Of a DNA stretch of 64,000 nucleotides, positions 26,121 to 37,412 are shown piece after piece; position 1 is the first letter of the stretch, and every line of letters starts with the position of its first letter. A program made the position numbers and the translations under genes. Under the pieces are notes generated by a model, which searched no databases, had not been told where the DNA came from, and was given only the letters and a program-made list of their open reading frames with translations. The stretch is from Epiperipatus broadwayi (Eukaryota; Onychophora; Udeonychophora; Euonychophora; Peripatidae): NCBI GenBank assembly GCA_028023455.1, contig JAQFVV010012400.1:17663490-17727489 (forward strand), in the 5' to 3' direction.

Positions 26121-27297
26121 AAGTCTTGTTATCACTAACTTTATTGTTTTTTACTACATTTTAAAATTGAAAAGTTGATTTTTTTGTATTTCTAAGATTA
26201 TTTTCATTATTAGAACACGATTTCCATAAACTTTATATAAAACATAAAAATTTGACGATAAATAAGTTTTGTTTTTATTTATTGCATTTTTTTTTCAAAT
26301 TGAAGGCTAAAATGAAATTTTTTGTATTGATATTACAATACTAATATGTTTTTTATTTGCAAACTTGATATTTTATTTCTAAGATTATTTTTTATTATTT
26401 GAATATATGCTTTTAAATAAGTTTGATGTTATATATAAAAATATATGAACTTTAATAGTGTAATGTTCAATAAGTAATTATTAAATTTTGGTTTGTCAGT
26501 TACTTTATTAATATCTAAATGTTTAAGGTTTTGTCATTTGAAGAAATGATGTTTATTCATTTATATTGATGCAAGAGAAGAAATGTTTATCGTACCAAAA
26601 AAAAAAAAATCAATCTAAACTTTCGAACCCATCCATCACTGAACAAATTAATCAACAATTCCAAAGACAAACTGTCAAATAAATGTACCCATTTGGTGGT
26701 TTATGAAATTAAATGCAGTCAACCTGCCTGTAACTTAGCATATTACAGGTAGCAATGGGTCATCTCATCAACTAGATTGTACCAACATAGGTACTTATAA
26801 ACAGAGCTCTTAAAAATAAAAAATATTCACCAGTATTAACTGATCACAAATAAAAAAACTAGGATTAGATATGAATTATCTTATATGCATGGAGAGAGAG
26901 CAGAAAGCAGAAAATAAGAAGCCTGGGCAATAGCAAGGGACCATTTCTTGATCAATAGCAAGAATACAAGCATCCTATAAGAAAGAAGTGGAAAATTTGG
27001 ATAAATTTTAATATGTTGAATAGCTAATTAATCATCATATATACACTAATACCAAGAAATCTAGATTCATATTACTATAAGCTATGAATATGATATATAT
27101 GTTATTATCAAAAGCATGCTAAGCAGTAATAAACCTGAATATCTTTTATAAAATATATATTTTCTGCATATGCATTCATTAACAATCGTTTATTGATTTA
27201 AGAATATTAATTTTTTAAATTTTTGTTTGTTTACTTTTTTTAATGTTTTGGTGGAGGAGGAAAGATTTTTAATATATAGTTTTACCACTTCTTATAA
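26121..27297. other. AT-rich intergenic stretch
   Basis: No supported feature. The segment 26600-26960 is less A/T-biased but has no open frame I can defend. Confidence 0.4.
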
Positions 27298-27672
27298 ATG
27301 TATCCGAGACATGCACACTTAACAGAAGATCAATACAAAACTTCAGATTATATAACAAAGAATAGAGAGATTATATTGAAAGTAACAAGGAGAGATTAAA
27401 ATATATAGCTGAAAGAACAAATAGGTATTATTATCACCACTAAAAAAATTAAGAGACTAAACCTGAGTAAACATTTTGCTAAAAGATATGATCCTAAAAG
27501 ATTGTAAAAGTTTTAAGAAGAGACCATATGTGAGATGAATAGAATAAAAAAGTTTATTGAAGGGATGTGGAGAAGAGAGATTATGAATTGAAGAAACTCT
27601 ATTAAACTTGGAGAATTCATCATCTTATAGTAGATCAATAATGGTTGAAAATGAAGATTATTTTTTCAGATA
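27298..27672 (+). pseudogene. Degenerate 3' fragment of RTE LINE
   Basis: Nucleotide similarity to the C-terminal RTE coding region: a stretch equivalent to the arginine-rich R-R-D-R segment near 27360, GATGTGGAGAAGAGAGA near 27565, then TTGGAGAATTCATCATC and TAGTAGATCAATAATGG at the 3' end. It is more decayed than the copy at 17765. No frame is intact. Confidence 0.6.
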
Positions 27673-29469
27673 GAAAGTAAACTAAATAGTGGATGATGAG
27701 ACAGCAAATGCAGCAACTATAGTGTATAAAATAGACAACTTTGGGAAATCTTTCATTACTTTTATGAATTAAATACAAATACTTTACAACATTCGTATTA
27801 AGAATCTATACTGTATAACACTATATCAGACAATTTTTAAGTTAAAAAAAAGTTTTTAAAACATAGAAATACATTCAATATATATATAGGTGTCGCTGAT
27901 TTGTCTAACCAAAACTTTTCTATTCTTCAAATGCTATTTTTTTTTTTTTTTTTTAAATAAATAAATATTTTTTTAAAAAAAATTTATTGCTTGGTATCTG
28001 CCATTCTTGGTTTAAATTAATAATTTTTTGTTTGATTCAAAGTTAAGTTTTAAAGAATATTATATACATATTTATTTAATTTCTGAATTAAGTTTATAAA
28101 AATCTAATAATTACATTTATGACTTCAAATAATGAAATGAAAACTCCACGTAGTAAAGTAATTGAATAATTAATTTAAATATTCTGTCATTTTTAAATAT
28201 TTTCTTAATTTATTTTTTAATAATTAGTTGTAATTCCAAGTTCAACAGTCCACACTTTTTTTCCTAAAAGGTTATATATATTTTTTCCGAAGAATATAAC
28301 ATTTTTTTCTCTAATTAACTTTTAAGAGGAAATCAATTCAATTTCATCGCAAGAATTTATTACTTCCTTCTTTATTAACTAAATTTATGTTAATTAGTTT
28401 TAATTAGTAAATTGTTATAATAACATTATATATATGTATGCTACCAAGATTATACTGTACTTAATCAATAAAAAGTTTATATATAGAATTATAGTTTTGA
28501 TCCTTTTCTATGGTTAACGGTAGATGAATCTTAGTAAGAATAATTTGTATTATTTTTATTTCTCATTTAGTTTTATAGATAGATCTTGTTAGGTTTTTGA
28601 TGCTTAAACGGAATAATATATATATACACCTCATAAAATTTTAACATACTATGGTATATAGGAATAAATAGTGATTGTTTTCAGCCAGGAGTTTAAAATG
28701 GTGTTTTGCATAAATATGACTGACAACTGTCAAATCCTGCATGATTTAGTGCAGTGATAGATCCATAGATCAAGGCTTCAGCTTTGTTACTTCTAATGAG
28801 TGAAGTTTTTACTATTCCTAACGTTATTTTAAATACGCGTTGCCAATATGTATAGAAGAAAGAAGGTTAAAAAACAAAAAAAACTAATAAAGACTAGTTT
28901 TTTTAAAAGAACTGTTAAAAGAGAAAACTCAAGACTAACAATATAATTAATAAAAAAGATTATACTTAGCTTAGCTATGATACTCCACATTATCAAATTC
29001 TATTCATTAATTGTAAGTCTGTAAGTTAAAGACTCTGGAAAACTAAATAAGTAATAGGTCATTCTATGAGAAATTCCATTTGTATAAAATCATGAATTAA
29101 CATTGACTCAGGATCTAACAGCAATATATTAACAATATAAAAATATTAATTTTCTTTTTATGTAGATCCATTAAAAAGTGAACATACTATAAAAAAAAAT
29201 GGAATCATGGTTTTGGAAACCTTACCTTTTTTATCAGCCGCTCTTGTTTCATTTACTTGGCTTTTTTCACATTTCAAATAAAAGTTTTGCATATTATGCA
29301 AATTTTGCTGAAAGTATACTAAATTTTTTTGATAGTAGTGTATTAAAAACAGTAGGTAAAAATTGAATATTGCCAAAGGGTAATAATATTGATGTGTAAT
29401 AAGAGAAAAAATAAATGAGGTTTTTATTTAAACTTTTTAGCATTAGCTATTCATAGGAGCAAACTCTAT
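27673..29469. other. AT-rich intergenic stretch
   Basis: Mostly low complexity with long T and A runs (27938-27953). The minus strand at 28690-28840 has an open stretch reading LIYGSITALNHAGFDSCQSY that looks protein-like, but I found no start, splice sites or family. The 72-codon frame at 29158-29376 is unsupported. Confidence 0.35.
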
Positions 29470-29700
29470 ATTTTGATCAGCTGCTGCCATCTATTGTAAG
29501 CTTGAACAATTAATACTAGGTAGTAGTGCTTATTACATTCTATCTTGTACTAACATTCATATTCCAGATTAGTTTGGGGATTATGTCCTTCATCTGTGAG
29601 ACCTTTGAGCTTAGATCTAATGTTCCTAGATCTTTTGGACATCATGCACTTTTCATTCAATAGCCACTTTTGCTTTTTAAAATTATTATCAAGCTAGTAA
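29470..29700 (-). repeat. Degenerate R1-related fragment
   Basis: Shares order and words with an R1 arm (TTCCAGATTAGTTTGGGGAT, CTTCATCTGTGAGACC, TTAGATCTAATG, CCTAGATCTT) but is highly diverged and single-armed. Confidence 0.5.
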
Positions 29701-30674
29701 CCTCAAATTCAAAAACATTTTAATGATTTCAATCCAAATTAACTTGCGGGTAAAGGTATACAATTATGACAACTTCAGTAACTATACGTAGTTTCTATTG
29801 ATGACTCAAATTTATAATACATGGCAGCAGTAGAATAGAAAAAATAGAATTTGCTCTTGCAAACCAGTTTATACGTTTAATAAAATGGTTTTTCTTTTGC
29901 ACTTTTTCCAACATTATATTATTACTTCTTTCAGATGTTTTGTGTCTACTTTTTAGTTCATATTTATTAAAAAGATTTGCTTCTCAGTAACTCTTTATGT
30001 ACAGAATAATACAGTTCAAATATATTAATATTTTTGGTAAATTTTATCTTTTCAATTTTTACCCTTTTTATTTATAACTTATAATGCTATACTTTACAAT
30101 TAAGATATACTTCTCCCATATTTTAAACATACAGTTGTAGGCCATGGAAAAACTGTTTGTAGTTTATAAAATTTAATGTTTGCATCAAAATTTATGTAAA
30201 ATGTAATAATAGTTTTTAATTTAATAAATAATAATAATAATCATTCAGAAGTTTACTGAAAGGTGACTATAAACAAATGCATGCTAAAAGAACTCATTAA
30301 ATTTATATAAAATATAACATTGAATAATGGTATATGAGATTTGGGTCCCGTTTAGAGCCAAGCCAAGCTGCAATATTTAGTTGACTGAAAAACATTTTTG
30401 GACTTATTAGTATGTTTTTCTAATATCTATATTAAACACGTGTTAATTGAATAATTATTTTTAGAAATATAAGAATGTAATTCAGTGTAATAAATAAAAA
30501 AATGAAAGGTTAAAAAAAATGGAATTTACGAATACCTATACCAAAAATGGATATAATTGTAAAGAGTATATCAAAGACGTTTATGAAATTTAATGATTTT
30601 TAACACAATAAAAATGATTAATAATTATTTGCTTATTGAGTGAAAGACGTTATTTTGAATAATTTATTTAAAAC
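29701..30674. other. AT-rich spacer
   Basis: No feature recognised. Confidence 0.4.
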
Positions 30675-31305
30675 ACAATAGCGATACCCAGTTCAAGTCC
30701 TAGTGATCAATAGATGCAAGAAAGTTTATGCATAAAATCGCTATCTAATGCCTATTCATTCAATATTCCCAGATTAGTTTCTAGCTTGTGGTTTTTGTTA
30801 ATGAGAAACCATGGATCTGAGAGGACTGCACTAAGATATTAGAATTTAATGCAACCCTCTAGATGCCATCTTTTACCTTTTTACCTTAACAATAAGCTAT
30901 GAGTCCAAAATGAAAACAGATGTTTCAATTCAAGCTCATTCATTTTTATAGTCATATAGATCTGAACTCAGTTTAGAATCTATACATTTTTTATGTCTTT
31001 GGTTTTTTAATAATCATTTCAGATTCATATCTTTATAGCTGACTAAAAAGGCTGCTGAAGAGTAGCATTAAATCCTAAGATCTAAATGCAGTGCCCTCAG
31101 ATCCAAGGCTCCTCAATGATAAAAGTCGCAAGCTAGAAATTAGTCTGGGGATATTGGATGAGTAGGCACTAGATAGGTATTTTGTGTACAAACCTTCTTG
31201 CATCCATTGATTACTATGGTTTGCACTGAGTGGAATACTGTATGCAAAGTTTGTCACTATTTTGACAGCTTGCATAAGCATAGGAAATGGTGATTATATG
31301 ATGTT
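30675..31305. mobile_element. R1 foldback element copy, diverged
   Basis: The left arm 30685-30900 and right arm 31045-31280 are inverted relative to each other. The right end reads GGAAATGGTGATTATATGATG, a degraded form of the terminus. The hammerhead-like cores are damaged here (31112 reads CAATGATAA instead of CTGATGA). The 68-codon minus frame 31075-31281 is just R1 sequence. Confidence 0.65.
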
Positions 31306-32422
31306 TAATTTTAAATAAATTATATTTCGTAATGACATTATGATTAATAAAGGCGAGTTATTGTTTTTGTGTGAATCAATTGGTATCAGTAAAAACTTAT
31401 AGACTAGAAATGTAATTAATTAAAATGACGTGGAATATGCTTTATAGATGCAATGTTACAGTTAAAAATAAATGGTAGTTTATGACTGAAAAGAAAATAT
31501 TCTAGTCATTGGAAATAGGGTGATTATGGATATACCAAAAAAGTAATGGCAGTTTTTGAAAATGGATTCTGATAGACAGAGAACATCAATAAAGATCAAT
31601 TATAAAGAAATCTAATGGTTTATTGCTTAGGAGTTTATTAAAAGTTTGATTACTGAAGAGCTGAAGAATAATCCATGGACCTTAAGTTCCAAAATCTCCA
31701 CTCTACCACTGCACCAGTGGCAAAATAAAAAAGTTGCAGAATAATTTTGGAAAAGAGAGACGATTGATGGCAGATCATTGTGGAGAAATCTTTACTAGTT
31801 ATTGACTGTTAAAGACTATGTTGAATATAGGAGTATATAAAGAGAATGAAACAAAAAGAGAAAAGAAATGAAGAGAGAAAAGTAGAAAGGTGAAATTACA
31901 AAATATCAGTAGTTAATTATATAATTTGTATATTTATGTATATGTGTATATATTTTATAGTTCTGAAGAAGATTGCAGGGGCAGTCGAAACTGTTGTTAA
32001 ATGGGTGATGTGTAAGCATTGCACTAGAAATAAAGAATTGTTATATAAAAAATATTCGTTAATTCAAGAGCAGTGTTCAATATCTTTGTAATTAATGAAC
32101 AGTTGTTATATTCCTTATTCACTTGTCAGAAAACAGGAGGCAAAAAATCACTGAGGTAAGAGACTTCGATTTTTTCATTAGTTAAGACCACAATAAAACA
32201 TAGGTAAAATGAATTTTTGGAATAGATTTTACAAGCACGTTAATATACTAGACAATATAATATGTAATACTCACGAGAAAAGAACATCTTTTGTACTTTT
32301 ACAGTACTATAATTTGAAAATGAATTATAAGATTAATCTAAACTCTGACAGTTTTAAGATAACTTTGACTACAACAGAAATATTTTAAATTAAACTTAAA
32401 AAAAAAATTGTAATCTTATATA
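31306..32422. other. Intergenic stretch with a Penelope-type motif
   Basis: Contains a degraded dispersed-repeat segment (31655-31730) and at 31963-31995 a motif CTGAAGAAGATTGC...GCAGTCGAAAC whose two halves can pair. Motifs of this shape are found in terminal repeats of Penelope-like elements. Otherwise A/T-rich. Confidence 0.4.
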
Positions 32423-32866
32423 ATGCCGGAGTATTCTGCACATTCTAAAGCCCAACAGATTACTCTTCAAAAACAAGCAGAAAATTTTGGGAAAGCTCGT
32501 TCTTATGTAGATAACCTCATACCATTTAACTCGCTGCCCAAAACAGCAAAATGGAGAAAATTTGAAATAGAAAGAAATAATCAAATATTGGCTAAAAAGC
32601 TTTTGGATATTTATAAAAAAGGTAATAGTGAAACACGGCTCGTAAGACATTTTCAATCAAATCTAAAATCTGACAAACATAAATCGCAGCAAGAAATTAT
32701 GAGAAATAACTATTGTATTAGAAATAGACTGTTAAAAGTTAAATCTAAATATGGTTATACCAAATTAGAAGCAGAATGGCATAAAAATTTTCAAAGCATT
32801 CAGCAAAATTCTAAGTACCGCAATGAGTGGTATACTAAAAAATTAATATCAAAAAGTTGGATATGA
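32423..32866 (+). CDS. CFAP97D-like cilia/flagella-associated protein
   Basis: A 147-codon uninterrupted frame from ATG 32423 to TGA 32866. The composition is highly charged with predicted helices. Two segments look like the CFAP97 (Hemingway/KIAA1430) domain: KWRKFEIERNNQILAKKLLD (about residues 45-64), matching the family's 'E...I..EN..L..KI' helix, and IMRNNYCIRNRLLKVKSKYG (about 90-109) followed by KLEAEWHKNF, matching the second conserved helix and its downstream tryptophan. The length fits the small CFAP97D1/D2 members. These proteins act in motile cilia and sperm flagella. No introns are needed, unlike the other genes here; it may be a genuine single-exon gene or a processed copy. The ORF is intact and the antisense frame 32396-32656 is a shadow. 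Family assignment is from pattern memory, not a search. Confidence 0.6.
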   Translation: MPEYSAHSKAQQITLQKQAENFGKARSYVDNLIPFNSLPKTAKWRKFEIERNNQILAKKLLDIYKKGNSETRLVRHFQSNLKSDKHKSQQEIMRNNYCIRNRLLKVKSKYGYTKLEAEWHKNFQSIQQNSKYRNEWYTKKLISKSWI

Positions 32867-33099
32867 AAATATTAAGCATAAATTTATTCGTGTCTTTTGA
32901 AAACGAAAAAAATATTAATTCTTGTATATACAGTATGTATATATGTGTGCGCACATACACATGTTATTTTAATTTCAAAGCAGTAAAGATTCTGGATAGA
33001 TTATTTAAATGATGTGCTGTAATTTAAATAATAAAAAAAAAATGGTTTAATATTTTGTATTATGTTTCTCAATTAATAACTCAGTTATATACCCTTTAC
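32867..33099. other. 3' flank of the CFAP97D-like ORF
   Basis: AT-rich, probably containing the 3' untranslated region. No clear poly(A) signal could be singled out. Confidence 0.3.
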
Positions 33100-33245
33100 A
33101 AATTAAATATAGGGGATTTGAACTCAGACTTTCAAGCCCCTTCACTATCCACACCATCTCATACACACATGTAGAAAAGACAATCACCAATACACGTATT
33201 TCGTGCTAAACCAGCACTTATCAGTTGGACTAGTTACCATCTCCC
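33100..33245 (-). repeat. tRNA-like SINE unit with hammerhead-like core
   Basis: On the minus strand a hammerhead-like element comes first: CTGATAA (33218-33224), a perfect 5-bp hairpin GTGCT-GGTTT-AGCAC (33203-33217), then GAAA (33199-33202). About 60 nt further is a region ending GAGTTCAAATCCCC (33110-33130), a good tRNA B-box. A related tRNA-like segment lacking the hammerhead occurs twice, inverted, at 42364-42555. Schistosome Sm-alpha SINE-like repeats are a known case of a tRNA-related unit carrying an active hammerhead, so the combination has precedent. Confidence 0.5.
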
Positions 33246-35131
33246 ATACATATATATAATCAATGCTCAGTTTATGAAAATTTAACACTGCGTTTGCGAA
33301 AGATATTTAAATAAATAAATGGCGACATGTTCTGCGTAGTTTAGTACCTAGTGTAAGATATGAAATATTAAAAATTTCGTACGCACACACATACACATAC
33401 ATATATATGCACGCATAATAGTCTGCCTAAAGTCAGGAATAATACCCAAGTACCGTATTATTTGATTAATACAGACAAATAGAAACGACCGTCATTAGAT
33501 CTGTTTTGATATTATTGATTCCATCCTTATCTAAGTTCTAATCTTTCAATATTAGAAATACACTATAAGTCCTTATATGCAAAGTAACAATATACATTTT
33601 TTTTTAAAAAAAAATATCATAGACAAAATAGTGGTAAAATAAAAAAACTCATGAGTTAAAAATTCCTGAGTAGAATCTCAAGTAGCCACAATGGAAATCA
33701 CATGACCTTCAGAACTAACCATTCGATTACTTATTATTATATTGAGTTAATTTAATATCAAAGTATTAATGTAGGAAAAAAAAAATTAAGCCCAACACAA
33801 GATTTATTTACACACTAAACATGATGCTTCATATAAGCTTCCTAATCTTGGACAATGTTTTTTTTTTGTTAGCATTATCAATAAAAAAACACTTTAAAAA
33901 GAAATGTATTTTATATCGGAATCTTCAGAAATCTTCAGCAAATCTCCCAGCAACAAGAGAAGGTTTTGGAAATGTAATTTTTATTTGTTAGCAGTAACTT
34001 TTCCTGATGATTATTTTAATATTTCCAAACTTAATTAAATTAAATGTACAAGTAATATCTTTCATATTCTGAACTTCTCATCACCGAAATAAATTTTAAT
34101 TTTTCTAGGATGTGAAATTAAAAATGCTAGACTATCTTTATCATCAAAAACATTAATATTGGTTTAGGATGTGTACAGTTATAATTTGTCTCGCGTTGTG
34201 TATCTCATTGAGAAAAGACTGAATAAATTCAAGCTAACTCCATTTCATTTGCCACTATTTTATAGAATTATGTTTGTGGTTTTATTTTTTCATTGTTAGC
34301 AAGAAATGATGTTTCAGATCATCTGTTATGGAAAATTTAAATAAAATTTAATTTTGATTGTCTTTGAGTATAATTTTTTATTGGAAATTCTATCCAGCAC
34401 ATTTTCAATACACTTTTGTTTCATCTCTTCCAAATACAAAAAAAATACAACACCTCATTTTGAATCCCTTGTTATCCACATTTCATATCCATACAATGCT
34501 CTAATATAGTACATCTAGTATAATTAATTGCTAATACAATTTCTTTGCTTTTCGCATTCTTGTCCGTAATATGTTATCATACTTTTTTGCTATATATATA
34601 TATATTAAGACTATCACGACTATCACGATTCCTTCCAAAATATTACAAAGCTTTTTTTGTTGTCAAGTTCACGTCAATCAATTTTAACCTATCACTTTTG
34701 TTTATTACAAATAATTGTTTTTGTTTAGTCGGTCATGTTTGTGTACAATTCATTTTTTTTTAGCATTTAATACGGTTGATTTCGTTGTCTTCATCTTCTT
34801 TTATCTGTTGTATCTCAAATTACTTTAGTTTTTCTCAAATTTCATTTTTTTCCAGATGCTTATTCAATAATTAGTACAATTTTTAAACAAGCTTTTAAAT
34901 TATATTATTACTGCTCCCCCCCCCCCAGATCTTGGAGTAGTAGATGAGAACGTGCAATTAAATTGCAGATTCTTAAAAAAAACAAAAACAGAGATTATTA
35001 ACAATTAAAAAGAAGCAATTAGATTCTAATGATTTACAGTTTTTATTTTAAAAAAAATGGTTTACTGCTCCAGAAATCATGAGAATGAGAGTTCGTAGGA
35101 GTTTAAGCTGCAGAAGTGATAAGTTTGTCAA
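33246..35131. other. Intergenic stretch with isolated protein-like frames
   Basis: Two frames look non-random but could not be assembled: plus 33904-34038 (ATG to TAA, 44 residues, starts MYFISESSEIFS) and minus 34062-34163 (ends HPRKIKIYFGDEKFRI then TGA). They may be exons of an undetected short-intron gene. A poly-C tract lies at about 34916-34927. Confidence 0.25.
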
Positions 35132-35210
35132 GCGTTGGTGGTCGAGTGGTCAGCACCGCTGCCTTACTAGCAGTTGTCCTGGGTTAGCGGGTTCGCTTCC
35201 CAACCGATGC
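35132..35210 (+). repeat. tRNA-derived SINE head (type II tRNA-like)
   Basis: Folds as a tRNA with a 7-bp acceptor stem (GCGTTGG / CCGATGC), an A-box-like TGGTCGAGTGG, an anticodon-type stem GCTGC/GCAGT around loop CTTACTA, an extended variable arm and a B-box GGTTCGCTTCC. The long variable arm suggests descent from a leucine or serine tRNA. A second, more altered copy is at 62177-62262, so this is a repeat family and not a functional tRNA gene. Confidence 0.65.
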
Positions 35211-36358
35211 TATGACACATGAAGAAGTGATACGTTACAAATCAGGAATCTTTATAACTTTTATCTCTATCTCTCTAACACTACGCTAAAATGCACAAAA
35301 GAATATTGGAATGATTAGTTGCTTGGACAACCATGTGACAAACTGAATTTCTACCCAGAAATTTTTATCCCTTGAATCTATCACTCTATTATGCGCTTAA
35401 TTAAAAAGACATTATAATGAATCAGCTTTTTTAAATACAAAAAAAAAATTTTTTTTTGACATTTGGCAGTAAAGATAAATCAGTGGAAAAAATAACTAAC
35501 AAGTAACTTTAAAAGCTATAAAAGGTATTGAATGTTTGGAATGAATCAATATTATTGGAGGATAGTGCTATACTTCAAACCATTATATAGGATGCTGCTT
35601 ACAGTCGTGAAATACTTTAATTGTCACACTGTGGGTAGTGAAATAATCAGGAAGAAACAACAAAGTAATAATATACTAAATTTTTAAAAATATAAAATCA
35701 GTAACAATTCAAAAGTTATTTTTACAATTCTTTGTGATCTTGAGATTAGATGTTTTAGTAGCACATTAAAATTTTCTTGGCTTTACTATGCTTCTTTGTT
35801 GATGATCACAAACAATTTAAAATAAAACATGCTTAAGCAGATGGCAATTATAAATCCAGAATTTCTTGGGGGACTTATAAGATTCACTTTTTTTTAAAAA
35901 AAAAAAGGCTACAGATAATGATATGACCTTGCAAGTTCGAGTGTATTATATCTCTATAAAAAATTTCTAATGGCCATAAATTTTTTTCTAAGTTATTGAG
36001 GCAGTTATTTACCCATAAGATTATTCATGACTCAGTTTGATTTCCAATTATAGATTTTTGCAAAATGTTTTAGTAGTTGCTAATTTGCTAAGATATACTT
36101 AAATCTTCCATGCCATGACATATTATGAAAACATGAATAAAAAGAACTCAAAAAGCCACGTGACCTCCAAGATAAGCATTTTATACAGAACCTTCATCCA
36201 TCAGTTGGCCTATATCTCTATATTTTGCACATGTCTTCATTATTTGTTCAATACTTTTATCTATACCAAATTATTATACTTTGATTTACAAGTGTCAAAC
36301 TTTCTGCACTCACAACTTTGACTCTAACCATTTTGAATAAATATATTAATGATGATTA
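35211..36358. other. AT-rich spacer
   Basis: No supported feature. The frame 36115-36321 is A/T low-complexity sequence. Confidence 0.4.
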
Positions 36359-37412
36359 TTAATCATTTATTCTTAAAACATCACATGATCACTATCTTTC
36401 ATGCTTGCTCATAACTGTTATTAAAATAGGCAAAACTCTCTCCATACAGTAGTGCTACTCCAAGCAAGACAGAGTAATCAATGGATGCCAGAAGGCTTGT
36501 GCAAAAAATCCCCATCTAGTACCTTCTCATCCAATATTCCCAAATTAGTTTCTGCCTTATGGCCTTCGTCAGTGAGAAGCCTTAGATCTGAGAGCACTGC
36601 ACCTAGATCTTAGGATCTAATGCAACCCTCCAGCAGCCACCTTCTATCTCTACATAACTACAAAACTATGAGAATAAAATTGAAAACACACAGATATTTT
36701 CAATCTAAGCTGAGTAGCTTATATAGTCATATGGGTCTGAACTCAGTTCAGCACCCATATATTTTGGTGTCTTTGGCTCTTTTACAGCCAGAGCCACCAC
36801 CTTTATATAAGGCAGGATTGGTATTAAACCTTAAAACATCACATTATCACTATCTTCCATGTTTGCTCTTAACTGTTGTTCTGGCATCCATGGATTACTC
36901 TGTCTTGTTTAGAGTGGCACTACTGTATGGAGAGAGTTTTGCCTATTTTAACAACAGTTATGAGCAAGCATGGAAGATAGTGATCATGTGATGTTTTCAG
37001 GTTTAGTACCAATCCTGCTTTATAAAAAGGTGGTGGCTATGGTTGTAAAAGAGCCAAAGACACCAAAATGTATGAGTGCTGAACTGACCCATATGACTAT
37101 ATAAGCTACTCAGCTTAGATTGAAAATATCTGTGTGTTTTCAATTTTATTCTCATAGTTTTGTAGTTATGTAGAGATAAAAGGTGGCTGCTGGAGGGTTG
37201 CATTAGATCCTAAGATCTAGGTGCAGTGCTCTCAGATCCAAGGCTCCTCACTGATGAAGGCCATAAGCCAGAAACTAGTTTGGGGATATTGGATGAGTAG
37301 GCACTAGATGGGGATTTTTTACACAAGCTTTCTGGCATCCATTTATTACTCTGTCTTTCTTAGAGTGGCACTACTGTATGGAGAGAATTTTGCCTATTTT
37401 AATCATTTATTC
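36359..37412. mobile_element. Nested R1 palindrome with 14-bp target duplication
   Basis: TTAATCATTTATTC occurs at 36359-36372 and 37399-37412 as a direct repeat bounding the element. The outer arms (36377-36830 and 37004-37398) are highly similar inverted copies; a 39-codon segment is even identical when translated from the plus strand at 36620 and the minus strand at 37203. In the centre (36836-37003) sits a second, smaller R1-type palindrome running AAACATCACATTATCAC to GTGATCATGTGATGTTT. It interrupts the outer pair exactly between the matching words AGGATTGGTATTAAACC and its complement. This is the best preserved R1 copy in the window. Confidence 0.8.

Noticed and set aside
32396-32656. 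86-codon antisense ORF over the CFAP97D-like gene
   Set aside because: Low-complexity Phe/Ile-rich shadow of the sense frame.
35132-35210. Functional tRNA gene
   Set aside because: It is part of a dispersed repeat (second copy at 62177 with a destroyed anticodon loop), so SINE-derived.
36620-37203. Two ORFs with the same N-terminal peptide on opposite strands, suggesting a duplicated gene
   Set aside because: The identity follows from the R1 inverted repeat; the same DNA is read from each arm, and other R1 copies do not keep the frame.
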